Source: Coleophora flavipennella (lineage: Eukaryota > Arthropoda > Insecta > Lepidoptera > Coleophoridae). Taken from it: a stretch of 64,000 nucleotides of DNA. The stretch spans positions 12,963,001-13,027,000 of the forward strand of contig OX369275.1 of the NCBI GenBank assembly GCA_947284805.1, written 5' to 3'. Position numbers and translations under genes: made by a program. The notes beneath the pieces are model-generated. The model did no database searches. It was not told where the DNA came from and saw only the letters and a program-made list of their open reading frames with translations. Of this stretch, positions 1 through 11,500 are shown piece by piece. How positions within the stretch are numbered: position 1 is the first letter of the stretch; each line of letters begins with the position of its first letter.

Positions 1-928
1 TCCCTATCTGGACCGGTTGTTTACCGGCGTCGTCCGAAACCTACACTTGCTTGTTACAGATCATCACTTTAATGAGCCATAGTTGTCACACTGTTGTTAT
101 ACTAGTTGGTTCCAGTCATGAAATGGTCGAATATTGAGATACAGTTCGATCGTTCGCTGCACTGCGGCAATATACCAACGCAACGTGTGCGCCTGACTCG
201 GACGCGTATGGGACTGCCGCGCCGCGCGCGACAGCAGCGCCCTCTGCGCATGCGCCCACCACAACTCTCCTCAAACCTCAAAAGCTCCGACTGCACTAAA
301 GCCTCATTTACACACATGGACTATTACTCTCACAACTCGATGCTCACAACACAATGAACAATAAAGCATTTCCAGCCAAGCAGGTCATCTTTGGCCGAAT
401 CCCTTGATAGGAAAGTCAAAAAACTCGCTTACCAGATCTAAATAGGACATCGGTAATGTATCCAGATCACGAGATGGAGTCGCAAATAAAAGGCCACAGG
501 TTTGACCTAGTTTCAGGTCCCCACAAATATTTAAGTAAGGCTGGGAGTGGCACCTTGCTTGACGCAACGAAATGGTTCATCACATATGTATATCCATATA
601 ACTTATGTAAGCAGGATATCTGCAAGTCAGACCTACCAATGTTTGTATCGCAGCTGAAAAACAATATGTATATGGATGTAAGTACATTACTGTCAAGCTG
701 TCAAGGGATGTCGGAAATTTGAAACTGTACCTGTTTAAACGAATCACCGTGTTGACGTGTCTACGGCGCGGTGCTACGGGCTGCCTTTCTTTATGAAGTT
801 AATCTACACTCATTAAAATTATAAACATTCAATAATTCAACAGAGCTTCCATGGTTCTATTCGTTTTCAAACAGAGTACCCCAAACAAAGACACAATAAT
901 AGTAAAATAAGATTAAGTTTCTGATAAG
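1..928. other. intergenic, no gene recognised
   Basis: Several short open frames of 60-90 codons exist on both strands, but none has a recognisable domain, a splice context or similarity to a family I know. The stretch around 180-260 is GC-richer than its surroundings. I see no feature I can support here. Confidence 0.5.
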
Positions 929-1160
929 TGGGCAGGGCACATAGCACGTAGAGCAGATGGCCGTTGGGGTAGTAAAGTTCTCGAGTGGCGACCGCGCACC
1001 GGAAATCTTAGCGTTAGTAGGCCTCCCACGCGGTGGACCGACTATCTGGTGAAGATCGCGGGAAGCCGCTGGATGCGGGCAGCGTAGGACCAGTCGTTGT
1101 GGAAATCCTTGGAGGAGGCCTTTGTCTAGCAGTGGACGTTTTTCGGCTGATATGATGAAG
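929..1160 (+). mobile_element. RTE-like LINE, 3'-end fragment
   Basis: This is the 3' end of the reverse-transcriptase frame of the family seen more completely at 32800-38191. It matches the stretch encoding GRWGSKVLEWRPRTG and the following basic tail, and ends in the same TCGGCTGATATGATGA terminus. It carries stop codons and is a 5'-truncated dead copy. Confidence 0.8.
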
Positions 1161-1187
1161 ATTAAGTATTTCAATAGATTTTAAAGG

Positions 1188-1241
1188 GGTTCCGTAACCA
1201 AAGGGTGAAAACGGGACCCTATTACTAAGACTCCGCTGTCC

Positions 1242-1279
<38 letters not shown>

Positions 1280-2330
1280 CACCAGGCTGTATTTCATGAA
1301 CCGTGATAGCTAGACAGATGAAATTTTCACAGATGATGTAGTTCTGTTACCGCTATAAAAACAAATACAAAAAATTAGAAAAAGTGAAAGTCTCCACACA
1401 AAGAACGTGTTTTTAGGATTCCGTAGCCAAATGGCAAAAAACGGAACCCTTATGGATTCGTCATGTCTGTCTGTCTGTCCGTCCGTATGTCACAGCCACT
1501 TTTTTCCGAAACTATAAGAACTATACTATTGAAACTTGGTAAGTAGATGTATTCTGTAAACCGCATTAAGATTTTCACACAAAAATAGAAAAAAAAACAA
1601 TAAATTTTGGGGGTTCCCCATACTTGGAACTGAAACTCAATTTTTTTTTCATTAAACCCATACGTTTGGGGTATTTATAAATAGGTCCTCAAAAAAGATT
1701 TTGAGGTTTCTAATATCATTTTTTTCTAAACTGAATAGTTTGCGCGAGAGACACTTCTAAAATGGTAAAATGTGTGTCCCTCCCCCTGTAACTTCTAAAA
1801 TAAAAGAATGATAAAACTTAAAAAAATATATGATGTACATTACCAATTACCATGCAAACTTCCACCGAAAATTGGTTTAAACGAGATCTAGTAAGTAGTT
1901 TCTTTTTTAATATACGTCATAAATCGTAAACCGCAATTTACCTTTCATTCAAGCAACTCAAGTATAAAAATAAAATAAAAAACATTTAATTTCATAAACA
2001 TAAACCTTATGCATAAACCTGAACCATTATTTTCTAATAATAAATCTGTAATAGGTGCCTAAGTTAAAAAATACACTATTATTAAAACATTGATCAAAGT
2101 TACAACGAACTGCAAGAACTTTTATATTATGTTACTTGCTGCTACGGAACGCTTCATGGGCGAGTTCGACTCGCACTTGGCCGCTTTTTTTAAACGTGAA
2201 GAAACTAGCGCCATCTAGTATTATAGTATGGAACCCTTTGTGCGTGGTTCTGACTCGGACTTTACCGGTTTTTTTGATTAAGTGTTCGAATTACCCTCGT
2301 TCTTTCGTAGTCGGATAAAAAAGTCGTAGC
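1188..2330. repeat. GGTTCCGTA-type dispersed repeats with TCTG microsatellite
   Basis: Two blocks (from about 1188 and about 1415) begin with a GGTTCCGTA-like motif, contain AACGGGACCC or AACGGAACCC, and run into (TCTG)n tracts (about 1236-1280 and 1465-1480). The block at 2140-2275 holds the matching opposite end, with GAACCCTT..GTGCG and GACTCGCACTTGGCCG. The same motifs recur at 13995-14300, 28118-28165 and 34362-34400, so this is a dispersed repeat family. No gene is visible between the blocks. Confidence 0.6.
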
Positions 2331-2405
2331 TACCATTTAAAAGATATCAACGCGCAATGAACGGTTTAAAGTTTGCGAAAAAAAAATTAAGCGGTAAAGG
2401 AAAAA

Positions 2406-2718
2406 GCGTAGGTGGCTCAACCGGTAACGACTCGGTCCATCTAACCAGAGGTACCGGGTTCAAATCTGGACGGCCAATGTACCAATGAGTTTTAAAAAAC
2501 TTACGTACATATACTTACCGATTGCTTTAACGGTGAAGGAAAACATCGTGAGGAAACCTGCACACGCCTGCGAAGAAACTTGAAGGTTGTGTGTGAAGTC
2601 GACCAACCCGCGCTGGGCCCGCGTGGTCGACTAAGGCCTAATCGCCCTGATTCAGGGTAGGCTCGAGCCCCTCGGTGGGGACGTATATGAGCTGATATAA
2701 TAAAAATAATAAATAAAG
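2406..2718 (+). mobile_element. SINE A, full-length copy
   Basis: The head looks tRNA-derived, with an A-box-like GTGGCTCAACCGG and a B-box-like GGGTTCAAATC (about 2406-2466). A body follows that is conserved in every copy (GGTGAAGGAAAACATCGTGA, then GGCCTAATCGCCCTGATTC), then a GACGTATATGAGCTGATAT terminus and an AT-rich tail. The closest relatives in the window are at 61545-61858 (same strand) and 41188-41458 (opposite strand). Confidence 0.85.
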
Positions 2719-2895
2719 GAACACTGTCTTGTTTGTCAGCGCCCGAGAAGTGACCTTCCTCGCCAGTTAGAACCCCGGCTAACATCAAGTGACCAGGGAG
2801 CGAATTCGCTGAAACCCATGTCGATATCAGAAGATGGCTCTTCAAATCAATAAATCAAGATTCAAAAATATGTATCAATGAACACAATCATCATC

Positions 2896-3217
2896 ATCAT
2901 ATCAGTTCATATACGTCCCCACCGAAGAGCTAGAGCCTACCCTGAATTAAGGCAATCGGGCCTTAGTTTAGACGACCACGCGGGCCCATTGCGGGTTGGT
3001 CGACTCTCACACAACCGTAGAGTTTCTTCGGAGGTGTGTGCACTGTGCAGGCGATGTCAAAGTATATATTAGTAACGATGTTTTCCTTCACCGTAAGAGC
3101 GTCGAAGAAACGTACATATGAAATCGACATTCTAAAACAGATTGGTACGTGGCAAGATTCAAACCACGACATCCCGGACAGGAGGTAGCGGCCCTAGCCG
3201 TTACACCACCGATGCTT
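2896..3217 (-). mobile_element. SINE A, inverted diverged copy
   Basis: Reverse-complement copy of SINE A running from the CATATCAGTTCATATACGTC terminus to the tRNA-like head with CCGTTACACCACCGATGC. It has a short extra segment near 3050-3080 relative to other copies. Its head variant matches the copy at 4561-4848 rather than the one at 2406, so at least two head subtypes exist. It forms a head-to-head inverted pair with the copy at 2406-2718. Confidence 0.8.
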
Positions 3218-3270
3218 TGAAATATAATTTATATAATCTCAAAGCTTATTACCTAGGCCCTAGGCCTGTA

Positions 3271-3510
3271 GTTTTTTTTATCCACAATTAGTAAGCATCA
3301 TCTCGCTCTGATGGTAAGTGACGATGATGTCGAAGATGGAAGCGGGTTTACCAAGCTTCCCCAACGCGATGGGGAACAAGCTATCTTGTCTTCAAACCGG
3401 AACACATCAATGCTGTTGACATTGATGTTTGGCGGCAAGACTTAGATAAGAGGTGGTAGCTAGCCGGTCGGGCTTAGGAAATGCCTTACCACTAATCAAA
3501 CCGAGTCTTC
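3271..3510 (-). mobile_element. SINE B, inverted partial copy
   Basis: Contains the SINE B signature in reverse orientation: CACAATTAGTAAGC, GATGGAAGCGGGTTTACCAAG, CCCCAACGCGATGGGGAA, a TTTGGCGGCAAGACTTAGAT block and CCGAGTCTT. It lacks the tRNA-like head seen in the full copy at 12461-12789. Confidence 0.8.
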
Positions 3511-3563
3511 TAAAGTTAGTTCAATTATCTATTGATAATGATAATGTTATTTTCATTTTTGAA

Positions 3564-3780
3564 GTGAAAACTTCTTTAGCAGCGTTGTGCACTTTTTTTG
3601 TAATGGGTAAAAAATGTTAAACTCGCGTTAGGACACGTGACCTGATCGAAAATTCGTAAGACGGATGGAGTAGTGAAAACTTCTTTAGCGGCGTTGTACA
3701 CTTGTTTTGTAATGGGTAAAAATGTTAAACTCGCGTCAGGACACGTGACCTGATCGAAAATTCGTAAGACGGATGGAGTT
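3564..3780. repeat. two-copy tandem duplication, 109-bp unit
   Basis: The segment 3564-3672 is repeated at 3673-3780 with a few substitutions and one or two indels in A/T runs. Both units contain GTGAAAACTTCTTTAGC and GGACACGTGACCTGATCG. No coding content is evident. Confidence 0.85.
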
Positions 3781-4084
3781 GATTTTTTGTTGATTTTTCT
3801 GAGATATAAATAAACTTTTTAATGTAATATAAATGCACAACGTTAATATTCAAGTTTTCACTTCTGCCGGCACTCCCGGAGTGCAACCCGTCGTCTTTTT
3901 TTATCGACAAAATGATAAAAGGTCCCACATTCTGCACGAAATATTCAGCGTTCGCATACCCGGCAAGTGTCATAGTGTAACTGTATTTTTAACACGCTTT
4001 TATTAGCTTCACTTGTAACTAAAACTAGTACTAATATATATACTGTGCTAAAACTATGTATGTAAGAAAATCTTAGAATCTTAA

Positions 4085-4340
4085 TTTGACCCACTTGCCG
4101 TTCTTCGATTAGGATGAAATTTTGCACACGCTCTGAGTTCTGATGACAATACATGACTAGCTAAGAAACGTCTTTACAAATCCAATATGGCGGCCTCCCC
4201 AAGATGGCGGCTGGCTGTTTGAAATCCACCCCCATGATATGGGTATCAAATGAAAGAATTTGCTGTCAGGAATACGAAAAAAATTGTCACGTGACTTAAA
4301 TCCAATATGGCGGACATCCAAGATAACTACTTAACGTGTT
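4085..4340. repeat. dispersed repeat D, copy 1
   Basis: Carries AATTTGACCCACTTGCCG, a CATGACTAGCTAAG block, a repeated CCAATATGGCGG motif and CATGATATGGGTATCAAATG. The same order of motifs recurs at 24245-24440, so this is a dispersed repeat of unknown class. No reading frame is conserved between the copies. Confidence 0.6.
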
Positions 4341-4560
4341 TACTAAAAGCGTGTTTTTTAGCTTGTACACTAATTGATGATTATTATCAACAAGAGGCAA
4401 AGTGAAGGCACATAATTACCAGAATTACATACCGGAGGATGTTGCAAAACCATTATACAATATGTGTTGGGTTAGTTGTTTGTTGTTCCAGCTTTGTGCA
4501 TTTTTGTATGAAGGGTCCACTTTTTTTAGACTTGACTATGGGTTCCGGATAATGGGAAGA

Positions 4561-4848
4561 GTGTCGGTGGCGTAACGGCTAGGGCCGCCGTCTCCTGTCC
4601 GGGAGGTCGTGGCTCGAATCCTGCCACGTACTAATGTGATTTCGAATTTAGATTTCATATGTACGTTTTGCTCTAACGGTGAAGGAAAACATGGTGAGGA
4701 AACCTGCACGCCTGCGGAGAAACTCGCAGGTTGTGTGTAAAATCGACCAACCTGCACTGGGCCCGCGTGGTCGACTAAGGCCCGATCGCCCTAATTCAGG
4801 GTAGGCTCGAGCCCCTCGGTGGGGACGAATATGAGCTGATATCATCAT
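4561..4848 (+). mobile_element. SINE A, second head subtype
   Basis: The tRNA-like head GTCGGTGGCGTAACGGCTAG with GTGGCTCGAATCC is followed by the shared body (GGTGAAGGAAAACATGGTGA, GGTCGACTAAGGCC) and the GACGAATATGAGCTGATAT terminus. The head differs from that of the 2406 copy while the body is the same. Confidence 0.85.
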
Positions 4849-5329
4849 GGGCTCCTTGGGGAAAGTAGTTCAGTATGATGAGTAGAGTCCCCTCCCCCCA
4901 TTCCTTAAAACAGGTCCTACACCAATTTTGTTACAGCCTGTATTTTTTTCAATTGACTGTAGTCATAACTATTAACATAATTTGTACGTCGCATTCAAAT
5001 ATACGAGGAAGACCCGTGCTGCTCCACATAATAATTATATTTTTTATAATGTACATCGAGTGTGTACGGTGGGGGGACAGCGATCGATGGTGCAACGTGG
5101 GTAACCCGCAAGCAGCTCGCCATCGATGTTGCGCGGTGTACGAGAATGTGCGCGTTGAAGCTCTCCTTCAACCCAACCAATTTAAGTAGACAATAGCTCA
5201 TATGAAAGATCTCGTTCCAGCGAGTGTTCTTACACCAAAACGAACCGCACACTTCAGTTAGAACCGGAGATATTGAGAAAGAAAGCTACGAACGACGTTT
5301 TGGGTATAACTTGGGAAGGAGGAAAGTTA

Positions 5330-6587
5330 GGTGATTTCCAATGCTTGATGACAAATCTGTGCATCAATACCTTTCTTTTTTTTTAATTAAGCAAATCGCT
5401 TGGGTAGAACGGCCGTACGGACTTGTATTACATTCTAGATTGAGCGCGGTTCGCGAGCCGCTAGCCGCTCGCGAGGGTGATTTCCAGTGCTTGATGACAA
5501 ATCTGTGCATTTAATTATTTTTTTATTAAGCAAATCGCTTGGGTATTGTGGCCGGACAGACTCGTATTACATTCTAGAATGAGTGCGGTGCGCGAGCCGC
5601 TAGCCGCTTGCGAGGGTGATTTCCGATGCTTGACGACAAATCTGTGCATCAATACCTTTATTTTATTTTTAATTAAACAAATCGCTTGGGTGGAACGGCC
5701 GTACGGACTCGTATTACATATTAGAATGAGCGCGGTTCGCGAGCCGCTAGCCGCTCGCGAGGGTGATTTCTGTGCAACAAATCTGTGCATCAAAACTCCT
5801 CACTTTTTTATTAATCAAATCGCTTGAGTAGAACGGCCGGATAGACTCGTATTACAGTCTAGAATTAGTGCGGTGCACGAGCCGCTAGCCGCTCGCAAGG
5901 GTGATTTTCGATGCTTGACGACAAATCTGTGCATCAAAACCTTTCTTTTTTTATCAAGCAAATCACTTGGGTAGAACGGCCTTACGGACTCGTATTACAT
6001 TCTAGAATGAGCGCGGTTCGCGAGCCGCTTACCGCTCGCGGGGGTGATTTCCGATGCTTGACGACAAATCTGTGCATCAATACCTTTCAGTTGTTTTTTT
6101 AAATTAAGCAAATCGCTTGTGTAGAACGGCCTCACGGACTCGTACTATATTCTAGAATGAGCGCGGTTCGCGAGCCACTATATAGCCGCTAGCGAGGGTG
6201 ATTTCCGATGCTTGATAACAAATCTGAGCATCACCATTCATTTTTAAAAAAAATTAAGCAAATCGCTTTGGTAGAACGGCCTTACGGACTCGTATTACAT
6301 TCTACAATGAGCGCGGTTCGCAAGCAGCTAGCCGTATGCGAGGGTGATTTCCGATGTTTGACGACAAATCTGTGCATCAATACCTTTTTTTTTAATTGAG
6401 CGAATTGCTTGGTTAGAACGGCCGGGCAGACTCGTATTACATTCTAAAATGAGCGCGGTTCGCGAGCCCACTATATAGCCGCTCGCGAGGGTGATTTTTG
6501 ATGCTTGATGACAAATCTGTGCATCAATACCTTTCATTTAAATAAAGTAAGCAAATCGGTTGGATAGAACGTCCGGAAAGACTCGCT
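5330..6587. repeat. satellite array, about 9 units of about 145 bp
   Basis: The motif CAAATCTGTGCAT or a one-base variant recurs near 5350, 5499, 5637, 5788, 5921, 6064, 6220, 6367 and 6512, a mean spacing of about 145 bp. Each unit has a GC-rich part with an inverted repeat (TCGCGAGC, 8-nt loop, GCTCGCGA in the best copies), the block GGTGATTTCCGATGCTTGAC, a second small inverted repeat (GATGC..GCATC) and a T-rich linker ending in AATTAAGCAAATCGCTT. Open frames across the units are by-products of the repetition. Confidence 0.9.
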
Positions 6588-6755
6588 TTTGATTTCATCG
6601 ATTATTTCAATATATAGATCAATTATATTCGGTGGACCGATTCATTGATGACCACACGTGGTAGATTTTTAATTTTTGGTAGATTTAAAGCTTGTGTCAA
6701 GTTATTTTGGTAGTTAAAAATTGTTTGGTAGATTTTAGTATATTTACACATTTTT

Positions 6756-6975
6756 GATGTGTAACATCTTTGCTCTCGCTTTCCTGCAATTTGTGGGAGT
6801 GATTTCGTGAAATGGGACGGAAATGTGTAACATGGGACGGAAACGTGTAACAGGAAGTCGCGAAAGCACGCGCTATTCGATCTGACAAATGAGCTTTGCT
6901 CTCGCTTTCCTGCAATTTGTGGGAGTGATTTCGTGAAATGGGACGGAAATGTGTAACAGTGATTTGTTACACATC
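6756..6975. mobile_element. small inverted-repeat element (MITE-like)
   Basis: The 220-bp block starts with GATGTGTAACA and ends with the exact complement TGTTACACATC. Inside it a 65-bp segment occurs twice as a direct repeat (6768-6832 and 6894-6958). GGGACGGAAATGTGTAACA also recurs, so the terminal motif is present internally. No coding potential and no clear target duplication. Confidence 0.6.
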
Positions 6976-7914
6976 ATATGCGAGTAATGTAGGTCTCGTT
7001 TTTTTATTTTTCCCCGGTTGATTGGTAGATTTTGGATCAAGTTTATGCCAACCTTCTATTTAGTAAGATTTTGGGATTTTCGGGGTTTCCCCGTCCATAA
7101 CTAGTATTGTTTTGTTTACCTTGTTTGCCCATTTGCGTACGTGGATATATTTACAGACTGTTGGCGCTCTTTTTCTTACAAAATCTGATTTACGGATATA
7201 GAAAGAAACAATTATATGTAGGTATGTACGTAAACTTGATTTAATAGGACTAATTAGTGATGGGTCGGTATACGTTTTTGCAATAGGAAAACTTTTTATC
7301 AGTTTCGTTTTGAAAACCAGGTTTCGAAAATGTTTATTTTTTCATACCATTATTGAATTAAACACCAAGCGTAGCGTGTAAAGCTTTGATGTAAAAAGAT
7401 TGAGATTTGGTTTTTGTCAAGTTAGTTAAATTTCAATAGTAGATAACGAATGTATTGAGCGTGTGGAATAAACTATCTGTTTTGATTAAATATTGAAATA
7501 AAAAGAAAGAAACACCTTTTTAATTGTTGGTAGGTACTTTATGTTACGCAACAGTAGAAAGAATGAAAACGAAAAGAAAGAAAAAAAAATAGGATCAAAA
7601 CAAAAGACTGAAATAAATATGTAGCCTCATAAATAAAAGTGTAGCCGCGATTCTGTGTGCCAGACAAGGCGTCTGACCATGCACAGATTTTGTACCTGAT
7701 CCCCAAATGTTAAAATGAACGATAGATACAATTTTGTACAAAGATGTTAAGTATAATGAAGAGAAAGGTGAATAATAATGAAATATAGTTTTATTTTGTC
7801 GTGTTAGTAAGGTAGATTTGTGATACTTTTTGGCTCTGGTAGAATTGGGTAGTTTTTTTTAAAGCTGCAGAAGTAGATTGACCAATTTAAATGTGGTGAC
7901 ATTGTATCAAAGCG
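6976..7914. other. intergenic, AT-rich, no gene recognised
   Basis: AT-rich DNA with poly-A and poly-T runs and no open frame of interest on either strand. I recognise nothing in it. Confidence 0.5.
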
Positions 7915-8330
7915 TATAGAAGTGGGAGTTTTTTGGCGGGATTTGTGGTGGACGTATTCGTAGTTTTATTTTGTTGTTTTTTCATTGTTTTCTGCTAGGA
8001 TTTTGTTCAAGAAGTAGTGCATTTTGGAGAAAATCGTCTAATACACGTGGGCAATGTGGAGAACAAGAAAATAAAACGAAGGAGGACGTGAGAACCCAAC
8101 TTGCTCTGGGTGCAGTTTTATAGACGCCCAACAGCAACTGGGTGTTCCACCTCAGAATGCAGCTGCTGCAAATGCTGTCAAGAACTTCAGAGAAGATTTG
8201 TAATGCACCGGCACTAGCATTACAAATCCAAAAACAAATGAAGAAAGTGAAAATTATTTACGAATCCGGCTGAAGGACTAGTTTCCATGGCCAAGAAAAA
8301 TTCACAACAACAAAAGCGTATAGAAGTTAT
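7915..8330 (+). repeat. dispersed repeat C, copy 1
   Basis: A roughly 410-bp block present in reverse orientation at 39203-39410, 40440-40655 and 40656-41065. Shared landmarks are GGCGGGATTTGTGGTGGA, GGAGGACGTGAGAACCCAAC, CAACTGGGTGTTCCACCTCA and CCATGGCCAAGAAAAATTCA. At 8195-8228 it holds a perfect 12-bp stem (GATTTGTAATGC / GCATTACAAATC) with a 10-nt loop. It ends only about 150 bp before the FIG4 start codon. Confidence 0.75.
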
Positions 8331-8481
8331 ATCTTCTTTGATGCAAAGTATTATATAGTAAAATAACAAACAAATAAGTACCTACCAACGAGAAAAACAA
8401 CAAAACTTTAAATTTTGTGATTGAAAAGGTGATTTCACCTGAAACATTAAACTCCTAAATAAATTATACTGTGCAAAAACA

Positions 8482-8556
8482 ATGGCGAAACATAATGTAA
8501 TGTTCCACCCAATTATTAGCTCAATTCAGAGGATTGCACTGTATGAAACTAAGGCT
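8482..8556 (+). CDS. FIG4: FIG4 exon 1
   Basis: Starts at ATG 8482 in the context AAACAATGG and encodes MAKHNVMFHPIISSIQ then RIALYETKA, matching the N-terminal ISSVQKLVLYETRA block of vertebrate FIG4. It ends in phase 0 before GTAAGT at 8557. It is too short (25 codons) to stand out as an open frame. Confidence 0.9.
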
Positions 8557-11500
8557 GTAAGTTAGTTTTATTATTTTTACTGGTTATTAGATGCATAATA
8601 GTCGGTAATTTGTGATAACTGTAAAAATACTTTAGTAACACTATTTTTTCTCCTACAAAAATACTTTTGTAACGCTATATCTTTTCTCCTACAAAACGGT
8701 TCCACCCACTTAGAAATGTAAATAGCTGTTTTTACCGGGCTGCGGCGAAGCCCAAAAGCAGGGTTATTAAAGTTTCACATTTATGGTTACTTTTTTTCTT
8801 ATATTCATAATTGGTAAGCCCTTGGCATCATCTCACCTGAGATGGTAAGTGGCAATGATGCTGAAGATGGAAGCGGGCTTACCAAGATTCCCCAGTGCAA
8901 TGGAGAATTGGTCCAATTATTATTCTAAAAGATCCACTCAATAAGCAGAAAGAGATAGGTATATTAATTCTTAGTGTAGAAAAATAATTATTTTTTTACT
9001 CTCACATGAATCTAAATATTTCATTATTCCAGAGATTCTACCTGATAGGCTCCAACAACACTGAAACACGGTTCCGAGTGCTGAAGATTGATCGAACTGA
9101 TCCGAGAGAACTTATCCTTGTCGATGACAAAGTGGAATACAACAAACAGGAAATACATCAACTGCTGAACATGATTGGGTTTGGAAACAGAACAGGGAGG
9201 ACTTCAGGGTTCAACAAACTTGTTTCAGCTTTTGGAATTGTTGGTGAGAACATAAAAAATATTAAGAAAATATGTTTTATAGGAAGTCACTTTAGACCAT
9301 TTAAGACCAGACTTGGCAAGTGCATGCTTTTCCACCTGCCGAAGTACATGAATAGTCTTTTCGTGTCAGCTAAGTTTGTTTAAGTGTTACAGCTTTTGAG
9401 GTAGTATGCGCTCATGGAGTCATCTCAATGTTTCTCAAGAGTGTGCGTGAGCATGGAGTAAATAGACTTAAGGATATCTTAAGATACTTAAGAATGGAGT
9501 GGACATAACCAGGCTACCATTAAATCCAAAAATAGGTGTGTTATGTGCACCCCAACTGACTAAAGTATAGTCTATTTACTCCCTGGTGTGAGTGAACAAA
9601 TGTGCGCTGTGTACATCACCTCCCATGGAAAGTTGCAGATTTAATTTCATTCATATCAGCTCATATACGTCCCCACCGAGGGGCTTGAGCCTACCCTGAA
9701 TTAGGGCAATTGGGCCTTAGTCGACCACGCGGGCCCAGTGCGGGTTGGTCGACTTCACACACAACCTTCAAGTTTCTTCGCAGGCATGTGCACATTTCCT
9801 CACGATGTTTTCCTTCACCGTTAAAGCAATCGGTAATTATATGTGTTTATGAAGTAACTAGTATCTCACTGAGCCTTTGTATGCATTGCAGTATGGTTAA
9901 GGATATATTATGTAGGTATACATTACTTAACTTATTATTTTTACATATATGTATATTTTTTCTTTTGTTTTTATAAGTATATAGCTCGTAGACGACTGTT
10001 GAGCACCTAGACAAACCATTCAGGTTTAATGGTGCTAGATGATAATTTTTTAATTTTTTTTGTATTTTGTTTTGAAATTGATAAATAAAAAAAATTAAAA
10101 AATGTACGTAAGTTTTTGAAAAACTCATTGGTACATTGGCCGTTCAGATTTGAACCCGGTATCTGGTTAGATGGACCGAGTTGTTACCGGTTGAGCCACC
10201 AATGCTTTTACCAAACCTTCTAGTTTCTGAATTGTTTAAAAAATTGATAATTAATTACTGGTTTCGTTATATGTCGGAGAACATGAATAAAGAATGGGGA
10301 CGTGTTTTGTCATTTCACCACAAACTCATTTTTTATATAATTTTTTTTATAAACAAACTCATTTTTAAAATAAAAATTTTATTATATATAAAAATGAGTT
10401 TGTGGTGAAATGACAAAACACTTCCCCATTCTTTATTCATGTTCTCCAACATATAACGAAACCAGTAATTATTATCAATTTTTTTAACAAATCTCTTCTC
10501 AGAAATTAGAAGGTTTCGTCAATTTTCAGTAATTTGAAGGCCATTTTCTCCTAACAGGTTGAGTTTGGGCAGCTAAAAAAAATACTTGTCTGTTAGTTAG
10601 ACTACTCTATAACATATATCAAAATAAATCAAATCGGAGTCGGACAGTTGGGTACCCTTCCTTGTAAGTAAGTCATTATCTCGGCTGAAAGAATTTTACA
10701 GCTGAACATAAATCTCGCATTCAACAATTGCTTGCAAGTTTCAGTTGCTATCTGGGCCTCATGGAGGGTAGATATACATTACATCTTTTAGCCACTTAAA
10801 AACCGTTCCATAATCTCCATCAGTTTAGTAAGCTACTCGTATATTATGTACTGCTTACTAAACTGATGGAACTTATAGAAAGGTATATGTACTAGCCATT
10901 GCCACTTAAACTTGTTTATGCCATGACAAGTGATTTTGTAAAATAAAAAAAATCTTGTGTCTACTTACCTAAAAAGTGACTAAGTAGAGTTCCATACACT
11001 ATTTAATAAATAAATGTTTATTTTTAAAAAACAAAGTTATTTTTGTAGTTGGTATAGAACATTTTGTATGGAATATCTTTGAACTTTTTACAAATCCAAT
11101 TGCACATCTTAAGTTGGTCAACTATTACTTCTAAACTAAGAAAGCGTACTTTACTGTGATAATTTTGTACTACTTTTCCAATACTTTTCAGATTTTCTCA
11201 AATAGTAGTTAAGCTGGTAGAGAGTGCGGACATGCAACTGTTTTAACAAAAAACATCACTTTAAAACTTGATAAACTTAATAAACAAATCATTTATCAGA
11301 AACGATCTTAGCAAACTTGCAGTAGTTTTGAGACTTATGCAAAAATCCCCCACATGATAATGTAAGTGAACAAATAAAACCCGTACCAAAAAATCTTCAT
11401 AAAATCAACTTTATCCTTTTAAGACTGATGGCAGTTTTTGCCCAGTAGTGACTTATGCCTAAGGTACTACCCATTAAACTAATGTAATTATACCGTTACG

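Noticed and set aside
5515..6537. Repeated peptide frames suggesting a repeat protein
   Set aside because: The frames change strand and phase between satellite units and have no consistent start or codon pattern.
5340..6590. CRISPR-like array because of regular spacing
   Set aside because: Nearly the whole unit is repeated, with no unique spacers. It is a satellite in a eukaryotic genome.
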